A DNA stretch of 6,026 nucleotides from Acidobacteriaceae bacterium (GTDB taxonomy: Bacteria > Acidobacteriota > Terriglobia > Terriglobales > Acidobacteriaceae). Shown here piece by piece: positions 1 to 5,059 of the stretch (position 1 is its first letter; every line of letters begins with the position of its first letter). The notes beneath the pieces are model-generated. The model saw only the letters and a program-made list of their open reading frames with translations. It made no database searches and was not told the origin of the DNA. The position numbers and the translations under genes were made by a program. The stretch spans positions 3,482-9,507 of the forward strand of contig PMOF01000090.1 of assembly GCA_003162495.1 (NCBI GenBank), given 5' to 3'.

Positions 1-118
1 GCAGTTGAAGCGAGTTAGCAAGTTAGCGGGTAAGTGCGCTTGACTTATTCGGGCCGTCGGTTCGATTGAGTCGCTCTGGACTGAATCAAAATCAAGGAAG
101 GGAAAGGGAACTAGCGGG

Positions 119-1147
119 ATGATCGATCTGCGTTCGGATACGGTAACGCGGCCTTCGCCGACGATGCGTGCGGCGATGGCGGCGGCCGAGGTGGGGGACG
201 ATGTTTACGGCGAAGACCCCACAGTAAATCTGCTGGAAAAGCGCGCGGCGGAGGTGTTTGGCCGCGAGGCAGCGCTGTTTGTGCCGACCGGCTCGATGGG
301 CAACCAGATTGCAATCAAGCTGCACACGCAGCCGGGGCAGGAAGTGATTGCCGAGTCGCGGGCGCACATTCTGGATTGGGAGATGGCCATGACGGCGACG
401 TTTTCAGGATGCCTGATCCGCGCGGTGATTGCGGAGCGCGGCATTTTGACCTGGAAGCATATCGAGCCGGTGATTTATGAGCGGGGAGGGTTTCGCGCCG
501 ACACAGGACTGATCGAGATTGAGAACACGGCCAACCTGGCCGGGGGAAGCGTGACGCCGCTGCCGGTGCTGGAAGAGATTTGGGCGGGCGCGAAGAAGCG
601 CAAGCTGCCCGTGCATCTGGATGGAGCGCGGATTTTCAACGCGGCTACGGCGCTGGGCGTGGATGTGAAGACGCTGACGCGCGGATTCGACACGGTGATG
701 TTCTGTTTATCAAAAGGCCTGGGTGCGCCGGTAGGGTCGATGCTGACCGGATCGGCGGAACGGATGGAGCGCGCGCGCGATTATCGCAAGGCACTGGGCG
801 GCGGCATGAGGCAGGCGGGCGTGCTGGCCGCGGCGGGGTTGATTGCGCTGGAGCAGGGACCGGCGCGGCTGCATGTAGACCACGCCAACGCGCGACTGCT
901 GGCCGAGGCGCTGGCCAATATGGATGGCGTAACGATCGATGTGGATGCGGTCGAAACCAATATTGTGATTTTCCGATTGACCGGAAAACTGGGCGCGGAG
1001 GAGTTGGTGGCGCGGCTGAAGAAGCGCGGAATCCTGACCAGCACGGTTGGGCCGGATGCGATTCGACTGGTGACGCACCTGGACGTGGATCGTGCGGCTT
1101 GCGTGAAGGCTGCCGAGGCGCTTGGGGAAGAGATTGACAAGGCGTAA
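119..1147 (+). CDS. ltaE: Low-specificity L-threonine aldolase (PLP-dependent)
   Basis: The 342-residue product is a cytosolic fold-type I PLP enzyme that cleaves L-threonine or L-allo-threonine to glycine and acetaldehyde; its length fits the family (about 333-345 aa). The N-terminus has the family signature [12 protein letters not shown], followed by [12 protein letters not shown] (25-36) and the phosphate-binding PTGSMGNQ segment (56-63). H83 in the ESRAHI motif is the residue expected to stack on the PLP ring. The HLDGAR motif gives D168, which would bind the pyridine nitrogen, and R171. The [12 protein letters not shown] motif gives K199, the expected Schiff-base lysine. All expected catalytic positions are present, so it should be active. 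The ATG at 119 starts exactly at the family signature and is preceded by a purine-rich tract (95-109) whose last AGGGA lies 9 nt upstream. Family members can act on several beta-hydroxy amino acids, so the physiological substrate is not fixed by sequence. It appears monocistronic. Confidence 0.96.
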   Translation: MIDLRSDTVTRPSPTMRAAMAAAEVGDDVYGEDPTVNLLEKRAAEVFGREAALFVPTGSMGNQIAIKLHTQPGQEVIAESRAHILDWEMAMTATFSGCLIRAVIAERGILTWKHIEPVIYERGGFRADTGLIEIENTANLAGGSVTPLPVLEEIWAGAKKRKLPVHLDGARIFNAATALGVDVKTLTRGFDTVMFCLSKGLGAPVGSMLTGSAERMERARDYRKALGGGMRQAGVLAAAGLIALEQGPARLHVDHANARLLAEALANMDGVTIDVDAVETNIVIFRLTGKLGAEELVARLKKRGILTSTVGPDAIRLVTHLDVDRAACVKAAEALGEEIDKA

Positions 1148-1194
1148 CCGAAGTACTGCGGTGACGCGCAACATTTCCGCGGGTGACCGGTTAA

Positions 1195-1200
1195 TATAAT
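1195..1200 (+). promoter_or_regulatory. Probable -10 box for the YXWGXW-repeat protein gene
   Basis: A perfect TATAAT hexamer lies in the 111-nt gap between the threonine aldolase stop and the next start codon. Transcription would begin near 1206-1208 and leave a leader of about 50 nt. No good TTGACA-like -35 is found 16-18 nt upstream (the sequence there is around ACATTTCC), so either an activator or an unusual sigma factor is needed, or the match is partly chance in an AT-rich patch. The position supports separate transcription of the downstream gene. Confidence 0.5.
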
Positions 1201-1205
1201 CAACG

Positions 1206-1227
1206 CCGGAAACAGCGCTTGTTCCGG
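1206..1227 (+). other. Short inverted repeat at the expected 5' end of the transcript
   Basis: CCGGAA (1206-1211) and TTCCGG (1222-1227) form a perfect 6-bp stem around a 10-nt loop, directly at the transcription start predicted from the TATAAT box. It could be a 5' stabilising hairpin or an operator half-site pair. There is no U-tract, so it is not an intrinsic terminator. Confidence 0.35.
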
Positions 1228-1258
1228 ACAATCTAAACCATGGAGGACTCGATTCGCC

Positions 1259-1549
1259 GTGAAGAAGACTGCATTGGCATTATTGCTTGCTCTCACATTG
1301 GTTCCTGCGACTTCGTTTGCGCAGGTTGTGATTCGGATTGGGCCACCGGCTCCAATCGTTGAACACCCCGGTCCGCCCCCGGAGCGCGGTTTTATCTGGG
1401 TTGGCGGCTATCATCGCTGGGACGGGGACCACTACGTCTGGGTTCCCGGCCACTATGATCGTCCGCCGCATCCCGGCGCACATTGGGTTGCGCACCGGTG
1501 GGTGCACCGGCATGGAGGCTGGGTTCTGGTGGAAGGGCACTGGCGGTAG
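1259..1549 (+). CDS. Small secreted YXWGXW/WXXGXX(W/Y)-repeat protein
   Basis: The predicted 96-residue precursor begins at GTG (1259), with GGAGGA at 1242-1247, 11 nt upstream. Residues 1-21 form a classic Sec signal peptide: MKKT, then a Leu/Ala-rich core, then a TSFA cleavage site before Gln22. The mature part of about 75 residues has 7 Trp, 10 His, many Pro and Gly, and no Cys. Short units of the pattern W-V-x-G-x-(Y/W) recur: IWVGGY, VWVPGHY, WVAHRW and WVLVEGHW. This resembles proteins annotated as YXWGXW-repeat containing, which are widespread small envelope proteins of unknown function in Acidobacteria and Proteobacteria. Location in the periplasm or outside the cell is inferred from the signal peptide. 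The His richness could allow metal binding, but no defined site is visible. It has its own likely promoter and is closed by the terminator at 1562-1599. No catalytic motif is seen. Confidence 0.85.
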   Translation: MKKTALALLLALTLVPATSFAQVVIRIGPPAPIVEHPGPPPERGFIWVGGYHRWDGDHYVWVPGHYDRPPHPGAHWVAHRWVHRHGGWVLVEGHWR

Positions 1550-1561
1550 ATTTCAGATTTG

Positions 1562-1600
1562 AAAAAAGAAAGCGGGGCTTGCGCCTCGCTTTCTTTTTTT
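1562..1600. terminator. Bidirectional rho-independent terminator between convergent genes
   Basis: The arms 1562-1578 and 1583-1599 pair over 17 bp with a single G:U wobble around the 4-nt loop TTGC. The stem has a GC-rich core (GCGGGGC against GCCTCGC) and A/T-rich outer ends, giving a T-run at 1594-1600 on the plus strand and a matching T-run on the minus strand. It lies 12 nt after the stop of the YXWGXW gene and 21 nt beyond the end of mrp, so it can end both transcripts. Confidence 0.93.
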
Positions 1601-1620
1601 GTGGGGAAGCAATTCCTGGC

Positions 1621-2451
1621 CTAGCTGATCTCGATCACGTCGGTGGCGGCGGCTGCGGCGGCCTCGGCGCGGACCATCATTTTTTCAGCGATGGCGTAGA
1701 ACTCCGCAGCCTGTGGGCTCTTGGGGCCGGCCAGGGTGACGGGCAGCCCGCGGTCTCCGCCCTCGCGGATGGAGGGGACGAGCTCGATGGATCCGAGGAA
1801 GGGAATGTTGAACTGCTGCGCGGTGCGCTCGGCGCCGCCGCGGGAGAAGATGTCGATCTCGTGGTGGCAATGGGGGCAGGTGAAGTGGCTCATGTTTTCG
1901 ACGATGCCGAGCACTTCGACGTTGACCTGCGCGAACATCTGAAGAGCCTTGCGCGCGTCTTCCAGGCTCACGTCGCTGGGCGTGGAGACGACGACTGCGC
2001 CGGTGAGGGGCACGGTCTGAACCAGGGAGATGACTACATCGCCGGTGCCGGGTGGCAGATCGACGATGAGGTAGTCGAGCTCGCCCCATTCCACTTGCTG
2101 CAGGAACTGGCGAATGATCTGGTGCAGCATGGGTCCGCGCATCACGAGGGGCTTGTCGCCGGGTGAGATGTAGCCGATGGAGATGGTCTTGATGCCGTGA
2201 GTGAGGTTGGGCTCGATGCGATTGCCGGGAAGGACTTTGGGCTGCTGGGTTGAGCCCATCATGAGCGGGACATTGGGGCCGTAGATGTCCGCATCGATGA
2301 GGCCGACGCGCTGGCCGAGGCGGGAGAGCGCAATGGCCAGGTTGACGGCGACGGTGGTCTTGCCGACACCGCCCTTGCCGGAACCGATGGCGACGATTTT
2401 GGAGACGCCGGGCAAAGCCAGCGGCGAAGGCATGGCAGGTGAGTGCGCCAT
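1621..2451 (-). CDS. mrp: Mrp/NBP35-family Fe-S cluster carrier ATPase, short form
   Basis: The 276-residue product is a MinD/Mrp-class P-loop ATPase expected to bind a [4Fe-4S] cluster at a dimer interface and pass it to apo-proteins in the cytosol. The deviant Walker A GKGGVGKTT is at 25-33 with both lysines (K26, K31). The family signature DADIYGPNVPLMMG is at 53-66, the switch/Walker B region DYLIVDLPPGTGD at 126-138, and the ENMSHFTCPHC segment supplies the CxxC cysteines C192 and C195. The ATPase core is therefore complete. The N-terminal MIP18/DUF59 domain of about 90-100 residues, present in E. coli Mrp/ApbC (about 370 aa), is absent, and only a short Pro/Ala linker precedes the P-loop. 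The C-terminus ends in an Ala-rich tail. The ATG at 2451 has a strong AAAGGAG on the minus strand (GGAG at 2463-2466, 11-nt spacing). It lies 148 nt downstream of the thioesterase gene on the same strand; co-transcription is possible but not shown. Confidence 0.94.
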   Translation of the reverse strand: MAHSPAMPSPLALPGVSKIVAIGSGKGGVGKTTVAVNLAIALSRLGQRVGLIDADIYGPNVPLMMGSTQQPKVLPGNRIEPNLTHGIKTISIGYISPGDKPLVMRGPMLHQIIRQFLQQVEWGELDYLIVDLPPGTGDVVISLVQTVPLTGAVVVSTPSDVSLEDARKALQMFAQVNVEVLGIVENMSHFTCPHCHHEIDIFSRGGAERTAQQFNIPFLGSIELVPSIREGGDRGLPVTLAGPKSPQAAEFYAIAEKMMVRAEAAAAAATDVIEIS

Positions 2452-2599
2452 ATATTTATTTACTCCTTTGATAGACCGCGTTCCTCAAGAGAACATGTTG
2501 GCGTGAAGAAGCTCTAGGCAGGCTGCTCAAGGAGACAATCCTGCGCAGCGGTCTGGATTAAATCTTACAGGAGGTGGGGATCGATTTTCTCTTTCGGCT

Positions 2600-3130
2600 T
2601 CAGGGAAGGCGTTGGGCGGCGGCGACTAGTTTTGCATCTTTGCGGCGAGCGGATTCGGCTTCGCGATGCTGGCGGCGGCGCAACGCATCCTCAAAGCGAC
2701 GCAGCTCGTCGGGGGTTTCGGGCAGCAGCCGAGGAACCTGCTGGCGGCGGCCTTCCTTATCGACGGCGACAAAGACCAGATAGGCGCTGGCAACATGCGC
2801 ATGAGAAGCGGTCTGGGTGTTTTCCGCCCAAACCTTGACGCCGACTTCCATGGAGGTGGCAAAGGCGCGGTTGACGCTTGACTTGAGGGTGAGCAGATCG
2901 CCCAGATGCACGGGGCGGATGAAATCGATGTGGTCCATGGCGGCGGTGACGACGTGGGTCCGCGAGTGGCGGTAAGCGGCCATGGCGCCGGTGAGGTCGA
3001 TAAAGTGCATGAGCCGGCCGCCGAGCAGATTGCCGAGGATGTTGGTGTCGTTGGGCAAGATGATCTCTGTCATCTCGGACTGGGTGCTGGCGACGGTGCG
3101 CGCAGCGGGATTTGTTTCCGCGGAAGTCAT
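2600..3130 (-). CDS. Hotdog-fold acyl-CoA thioesterase (YciA/YkhA/ACOT type)
   Basis: The 176-residue product is a single-hotdog acyl-CoA hydrolase that would release free CoA and a carboxylic acid in the cytosol. The stretch LPNDTNILGNLLGGRLMHFID (25-45) carries the ACOT-type motif with N30, the GG pair at 37-38 and D45, positions used for catalysis and substrate orientation in this family. It is followed by GAMAAYRHS (48-56). VVTAAMDHIDFIRPVHLGDLL (60-80) is the typical central strand and CoA-binding segment. The last 40 or so residues are highly charged (DELRRFEDALRRRQHRE) and probably form a helix. The frame is open upstream to 3349, but I chose the ATG at 3130: homology begins soon after it, a GGAG lies 10 nt upstream (3141-3144), and the longer form would run into the start of the divergent TPR gene. 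Chain-length preference cannot be read from sequence. Confidence 0.9.
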   Translation of the reverse strand: MTSAETNPAARTVASTQSEMTEIILPNDTNILGNLLGGRLMHFIDLTGAMAAYRHSRTHVVTAAMDHIDFIRPVHLGDLLTLKSSVNRAFATSMEVGVKVWAENTQTASHAHVASAYLVFVAVDKEGRRQQVPRLLPETPDELRRFEDALRRRQHREAESARRKDAKLVAAAQRLP

Positions 3131-3253
3131 TTTGGGATTACTCCATCTTTTGGACGTACGTTTGGCCGGAAAAATTCTGACCGTGGTGCAGTTACAATGA
3201 AACTGGCGACGGCGATCCCGGACGGGCGGATTGGGCGAGGCATCCAGTTCCAG

Positions 3254-3273
3254 TTTGGGCAATTGCCGCCAAA
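3254..3273. promoter_or_regulatory. Palindromic candidate operator in the divergent spacer
   Basis: The 196-nt spacer between the divergent thioesterase and TPR genes contains the perfect 10-bp palindrome GGCAATTGCC (3258-3267), nested in an outer TTTGG (3254-3258) / CCAAA (3269-3273) inverted repeat. A second perfect 8-mer palindrome, ACGTACGT, lies at 3154-3161. Such sites between divergent genes can bind dimeric regulators, but no regulator gene is present in the window and short palindromes also arise by chance. Confidence 0.25.
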
Positions 3274-3326
3274 TGTGCAAATCTCCAGGGCCGGATGAGA
3301 AGAGAATGGGATCGGAGCCGACCAAG

Positions 3327-3638
3327 ATGGACAAGATGGCGGGACTCAAAGAGATTTTGGCGCTGGACCCGAAGAACAGCTTTGCCCGTTACGGCATCGC
3401 CATGGAGCTGACCAACCGCGGCGAGACGACCGCGGCGCTCAAGGAGTTCGACATTCTGCTTGCGGGCGACCCGGATTATACGGCCGGCTACTTCATGGCC
3501 GCACAGACGCTGGTCAAGGCGGGGCGGACGGCGGAAGCGATCGAACGGCTGAAGGGCGGGATTGGTTGCGCGGCGCGGAGTGGCAACAACCACGCTCTGA
3601 GCGAAATGCAAGGGATGCTGGAAGAGCTGGACCGGTAA
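3327..3638 (+). CDS. Small tetratricopeptide-repeat protein
   Basis: The chosen start gives 103 residues. A short leading helix, LKEILALDPKN (7-17), has the end-of-TPR consensus. It is followed by one full TPR (about 18-51: FARYGIAMELTNRGE, then AALKEFDILLAGDPDY) and a second (about 52-85: AGYFMAAQTLVKAGR, then AEAIERLKGGI). A C-terminal helix ends in MLEELDR and may cap the solenoid. No signal peptide or enzymatic domain is seen, so a cytosolic protein-protein interaction role is inferred; the partner is unknown. I chose the ATG at 3327 because GGAG (3314-3317) lies 9 nt upstream. The in-frame ATG at 3306 (7 residues longer) has only a weak purine tract, and one at 3231 would add unlike sequence. 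It is divergent from the thioesterase and 109 nt upstream of the glycosyltransferase. Confidence 0.82.
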   Translation: MDKMAGLKEILALDPKNSFARYGIAMELTNRGETTAALKEFDILLAGDPDYTAGYFMAAQTLVKAGRTAEAIERLKGGIGCAARSGNNHALSEMQGMLEELDR

Positions 3639-3735
3639 CCGGTTTTCCGGCCCTGAGACCGGCCAAATGTCAGCCTTTGTCTTAGCCGGAGGCGCCCAGA
3701 CGCGGTTTGGAATCCTTTTTCATTGACATACCATC

Positions 3736-3741
3736 TATACT
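3736..3741 (+). promoter_or_regulatory. Probable -10 box for leaderless transcription of the glycosyltransferase
   Basis: TATACT ends 6 nt before the ATG at 3748, which places the expected transcription start at the A of the ATG. No Shine-Dalgarno sequence is present between the -10 box and the start codon. A perfect TTGACA lies at 3723-3728, but only 7 nt separate it from TATACT, so the two cannot be a standard -35/-10 pair. If TTGACA is used, its -10 would fall over the start codon itself. Confidence 0.45.
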
Positions 3742-3747
3742 GGCATT

Positions 3748-4749
3748 ATGGGGAAATATTCCATTGTCGTGCCTTTTCACAATGAAGAGGAAAACGTTAC
3801 GGCTCTTTATGCTCGCCTGAAGCAAGTGATGGAACACGTGGGCGACCCCTTTGAGCTGGTGTTTGTTGACGATGGCTCCAACGACCGTACCTATAAGCTG
3901 CTGGAAGAGATTGCGGCGGTGGACAGCCGGGTGCTGGTGGTAAAGCTGCGGCGCAATTTCGGCCAGACCTCGGCGCTGGCGGCGGGCTTCGATCATGCCT
4001 CGGGCGAGTTCATCCTGGCCATGGACGGCGACTCGCAGCACGACCCGGCCGATATTCCCAACTTCCTGGAAAAACTGGAAGAGGGATATGACGTGGTGTC
4101 CGGCTGGCGCAAGGAGCGGATCGACAACTTCTTCCTGCGGCGAGTTCCTTCGCGCTGCGCGAACTGGCTGATGGCCAGGCTTTCCGGCGTGGATATTCAC
4201 GACTTCGGCACCACTTTCAAAGCCTATCGCCGCGAGGTGATCCAGAATATTCCGCTGTACGGCGAAATGCATCGCTTTATTCCCGCGCTGGCCAGCTGGT
4301 ATGGGGCATCGATTTGCGAGATTCCGATCAAGAATACGAACCGCGAGCGCGGCAAGAGCCACTATGGGGTGGGTCGCACCTTCGGCGTGTTCTTCGATCT
4401 GCTGACCATTCGTTTCCTGCTGCGGTACATGAGCAGCCCGCTGCATTTTTTTGGCGGCTTTGGCGCGTTGGGCATTCTGTCGGGGAGCGCGATCTCGACC
4501 TATCTGCTTGCGCTGAAGGTCCTGCACCCGCATCGGAGCTTGATGGATCAGCATGGCCCGATGTTTGTGATTGGCGCGGTGCTGATTGTCGCAGGCATCC
4601 AGATGCTGGCCATCGGCCTGCTGGGCGAACTACAGGTGCGCCACTACCACACCATCCACAGCCGCGCGCCGTACACGGTTGACCGGCTGGTGCGGCTGGC
4701 TTCTCCGGAAGAGCAGAATATGCTCTCTGAAGGACGCGAGGGGTTCTGA
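3748..4749 (+). CDS. GT2-family polyprenyl-phosphate glycosyltransferase (GtrB/DPM1-like), membrane-anchored
   Basis: The 333-residue product has a cytosolic GT-A domain followed by two membrane segments, the layout of GtrB/ArnC-type enzymes that move a sugar from a nucleotide donor to undecaprenyl phosphate for cell-envelope glycosylation. Visible motifs are SIVVPFHNEEENV (5-17), FVDDGSNDRT (39-48), RRNFGQTSALAAGFDHA (68-84), the DxD metal-binding triad D93-G94-D95 within AMDGDSQHDP, the DFGTTFKAYRREV acceptor-region motif (152-164), HRFIPALASWYGA (175-187) and RERGKSHYG (199-207). Transmembrane helices are predicted at about 232-258 and 271-294, followed by a cytosolic tail of about 40 residues. 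The ATG at 3748 is the only credible start: an in-frame TGA lies at 3724-3726, and the next Met (residue 28) would delete the first nucleotide-binding motif. The donor sugar is not deducible. No flippase, other envelope-sugar gene or modification partner is adjacent, so the final product is unknown. Confidence 0.92.
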   Translation: MGKYSIVVPFHNEEENVTALYARLKQVMEHVGDPFELVFVDDGSNDRTYKLLEEIAAVDSRVLVVKLRRNFGQTSALAAGFDHASGEFILAMDGDSQHDPADIPNFLEKLEEGYDVVSGWRKERIDNFFLRRVPSRCANWLMARLSGVDIHDFGTTFKAYRREVIQNIPLYGEMHRFIPALASWYGASICEIPIKNTNRERGKSHYGVGRTFGVFFDLLTIRFLLRYMSSPLHFFGGFGALGILSGSAISTYLLALKVLHPHRSLMDQHGPMFVIGAVLIVAGIQMLAIGLLGELQVRHYHTIHSRAPYTVDRLVRLASPEEQNMLSEGREGF

Positions 4750-4800
4750 AAAGGCAGGGAACAAGGAATAATCTCAAAGGTTGGTTTTATTTGCTCGAAA

Positions 4801-4880
4801 CCTGGTTTGGCGTTACGAGTGTCCCAAACGCAGGTCCTTCGACTCCCTTCGCTTCGCTACGGTCGCTCAGGATGACAGTC
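4801..4880 (-). repeat. Palindromic intergenic repeat of the dispersed 'gtcatcctgagcga' type
   Basis: Read on the minus strand, the segment begins GGACTGTCATCCTGAGCGA, continues with the AGCGAAGCGAAGGGA portion and GTCGAAGGACCTG, and ends in an inverted repeat. On the plus strand that repeat is CCTGGTTTGG (4801-4810) against CCAAACGCAGG (4824-4834): 10 bp with one bulged G around a 13-nt loop. The minus-strand reading frame encodes a VILSDRSEAKG phrase, a hallmark, from memory, of non-coding repeats mistranslated in many genome annotations. This is the only copy in the window, so its repeat status rests on recognition of the motif. It lies between two same-strand genes and upstream of a separate terminator. 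Confidence 0.6.
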
Positions 4881-4933
4881 CTTTTTTGATGCGAACTTGC
4901 TCGACACCAAAATAAGAAATAGGGAATTGAATG

Positions 4934-4970
4934 GCCCGCCTGGGCATCGACTGGGCGGGCTTTATTTTTT
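4934..4970 (+). terminator. Rho-independent terminator downstream of the glycosyltransferase
   Basis: GCCCGCC (4934-4940) pairs with GGCGGGC (4954-4960), extended inward by two wobble pairs and one G:C, and is followed at once by TTTATTTTTT (4961-4970). It lies 185 nt past the glycosyltransferase stop and 90 nt before the quinone oxidoreductase start, so it should insulate the last gene from upstream transcription and places the intergenic repeat inside the glycosyltransferase 3' UTR. Confidence 0.85.
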
Positions 4971-5059
4971 GATTGAGACGTGGGCGCGCTTCGGATTTCC
5001 ATTTTGTGAAATCAATGCTCTTGCCCTAGCCGGGCTCGAAGGTGCATTCTTGGCGTGAT

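Larger units (their letters stand above)
4750..5059. other. 310-nt intergenic spacer with no credible gene
   Basis: The gap between the glycosyltransferase and the quinone oxidoreductase codes for nothing convincing. It holds, in order, about 45 nt of unremarkable sequence, an imperfect 10-bp inverted repeat joined to a dispersed-type repeat (4801-4880), an AT-rich stretch, a rho-independent terminator (4934-4970), and roughly 90 nt upstream of the oxidoreductase. In that last part the only promoter-like pair is a poor TTGCCC (5021-5026) with CATTCT (5045-5050), 18 nt apart. Confidence 0.7.

Noticed and set aside
40..68. TTGACT as a -35 box for the threonine aldolase gene
   Set aside because: At the standard 17-nt spacing the -10 position reads CGATTG, a poor match, so I did not list a promoter.
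50..90. Possible tRNA 3' half (GGTTCGATT resembling a T-loop)
   Set aside because: The flanking bases do not form a 5-bp T-stem, and no acceptor stem or anticodon arm can be found upstream.
580..1137. 185-codon plus-strand frame inside the threonine aldolase gene
   Set aside because: It is an out-of-frame shadow, Gly/Arg-rich, overlapping the PLP-lysine and C-terminal domain coding sequence.
1483..2166. 227-codon plus-strand frame opposite mrp
   Set aside because: It runs through the terminator hairpin and is antisense to the Mrp ATPase motifs; its Gly/Asp/His-rich product has no domain.
3631..3662. Cluster of four CCGG motifs after the TPR gene as a terminator
   Set aside because: CCGG is self-complementary, so several short 4-bp hairpins can be drawn, but none forms a strong stem followed by a T-run.
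3682..4554. 290-codon open frame on the minus strand opposite the glycosyltransferase
   Set aside because: It lies antisense to a gene with clear GT2 motifs, its translation is rich in Arg, Gln, His and Ala with no recognisable domain, and long antisense frames are expected in GC-rich coding DNA.
4787..5002. 71-codon minus-strand frame in the intergenic spacer
   Set aside because: The translation covers the dispersed-type repeat (VILSDRSEAKG phrase) and the terminator, so it is a repeat artefact rather than a gene.
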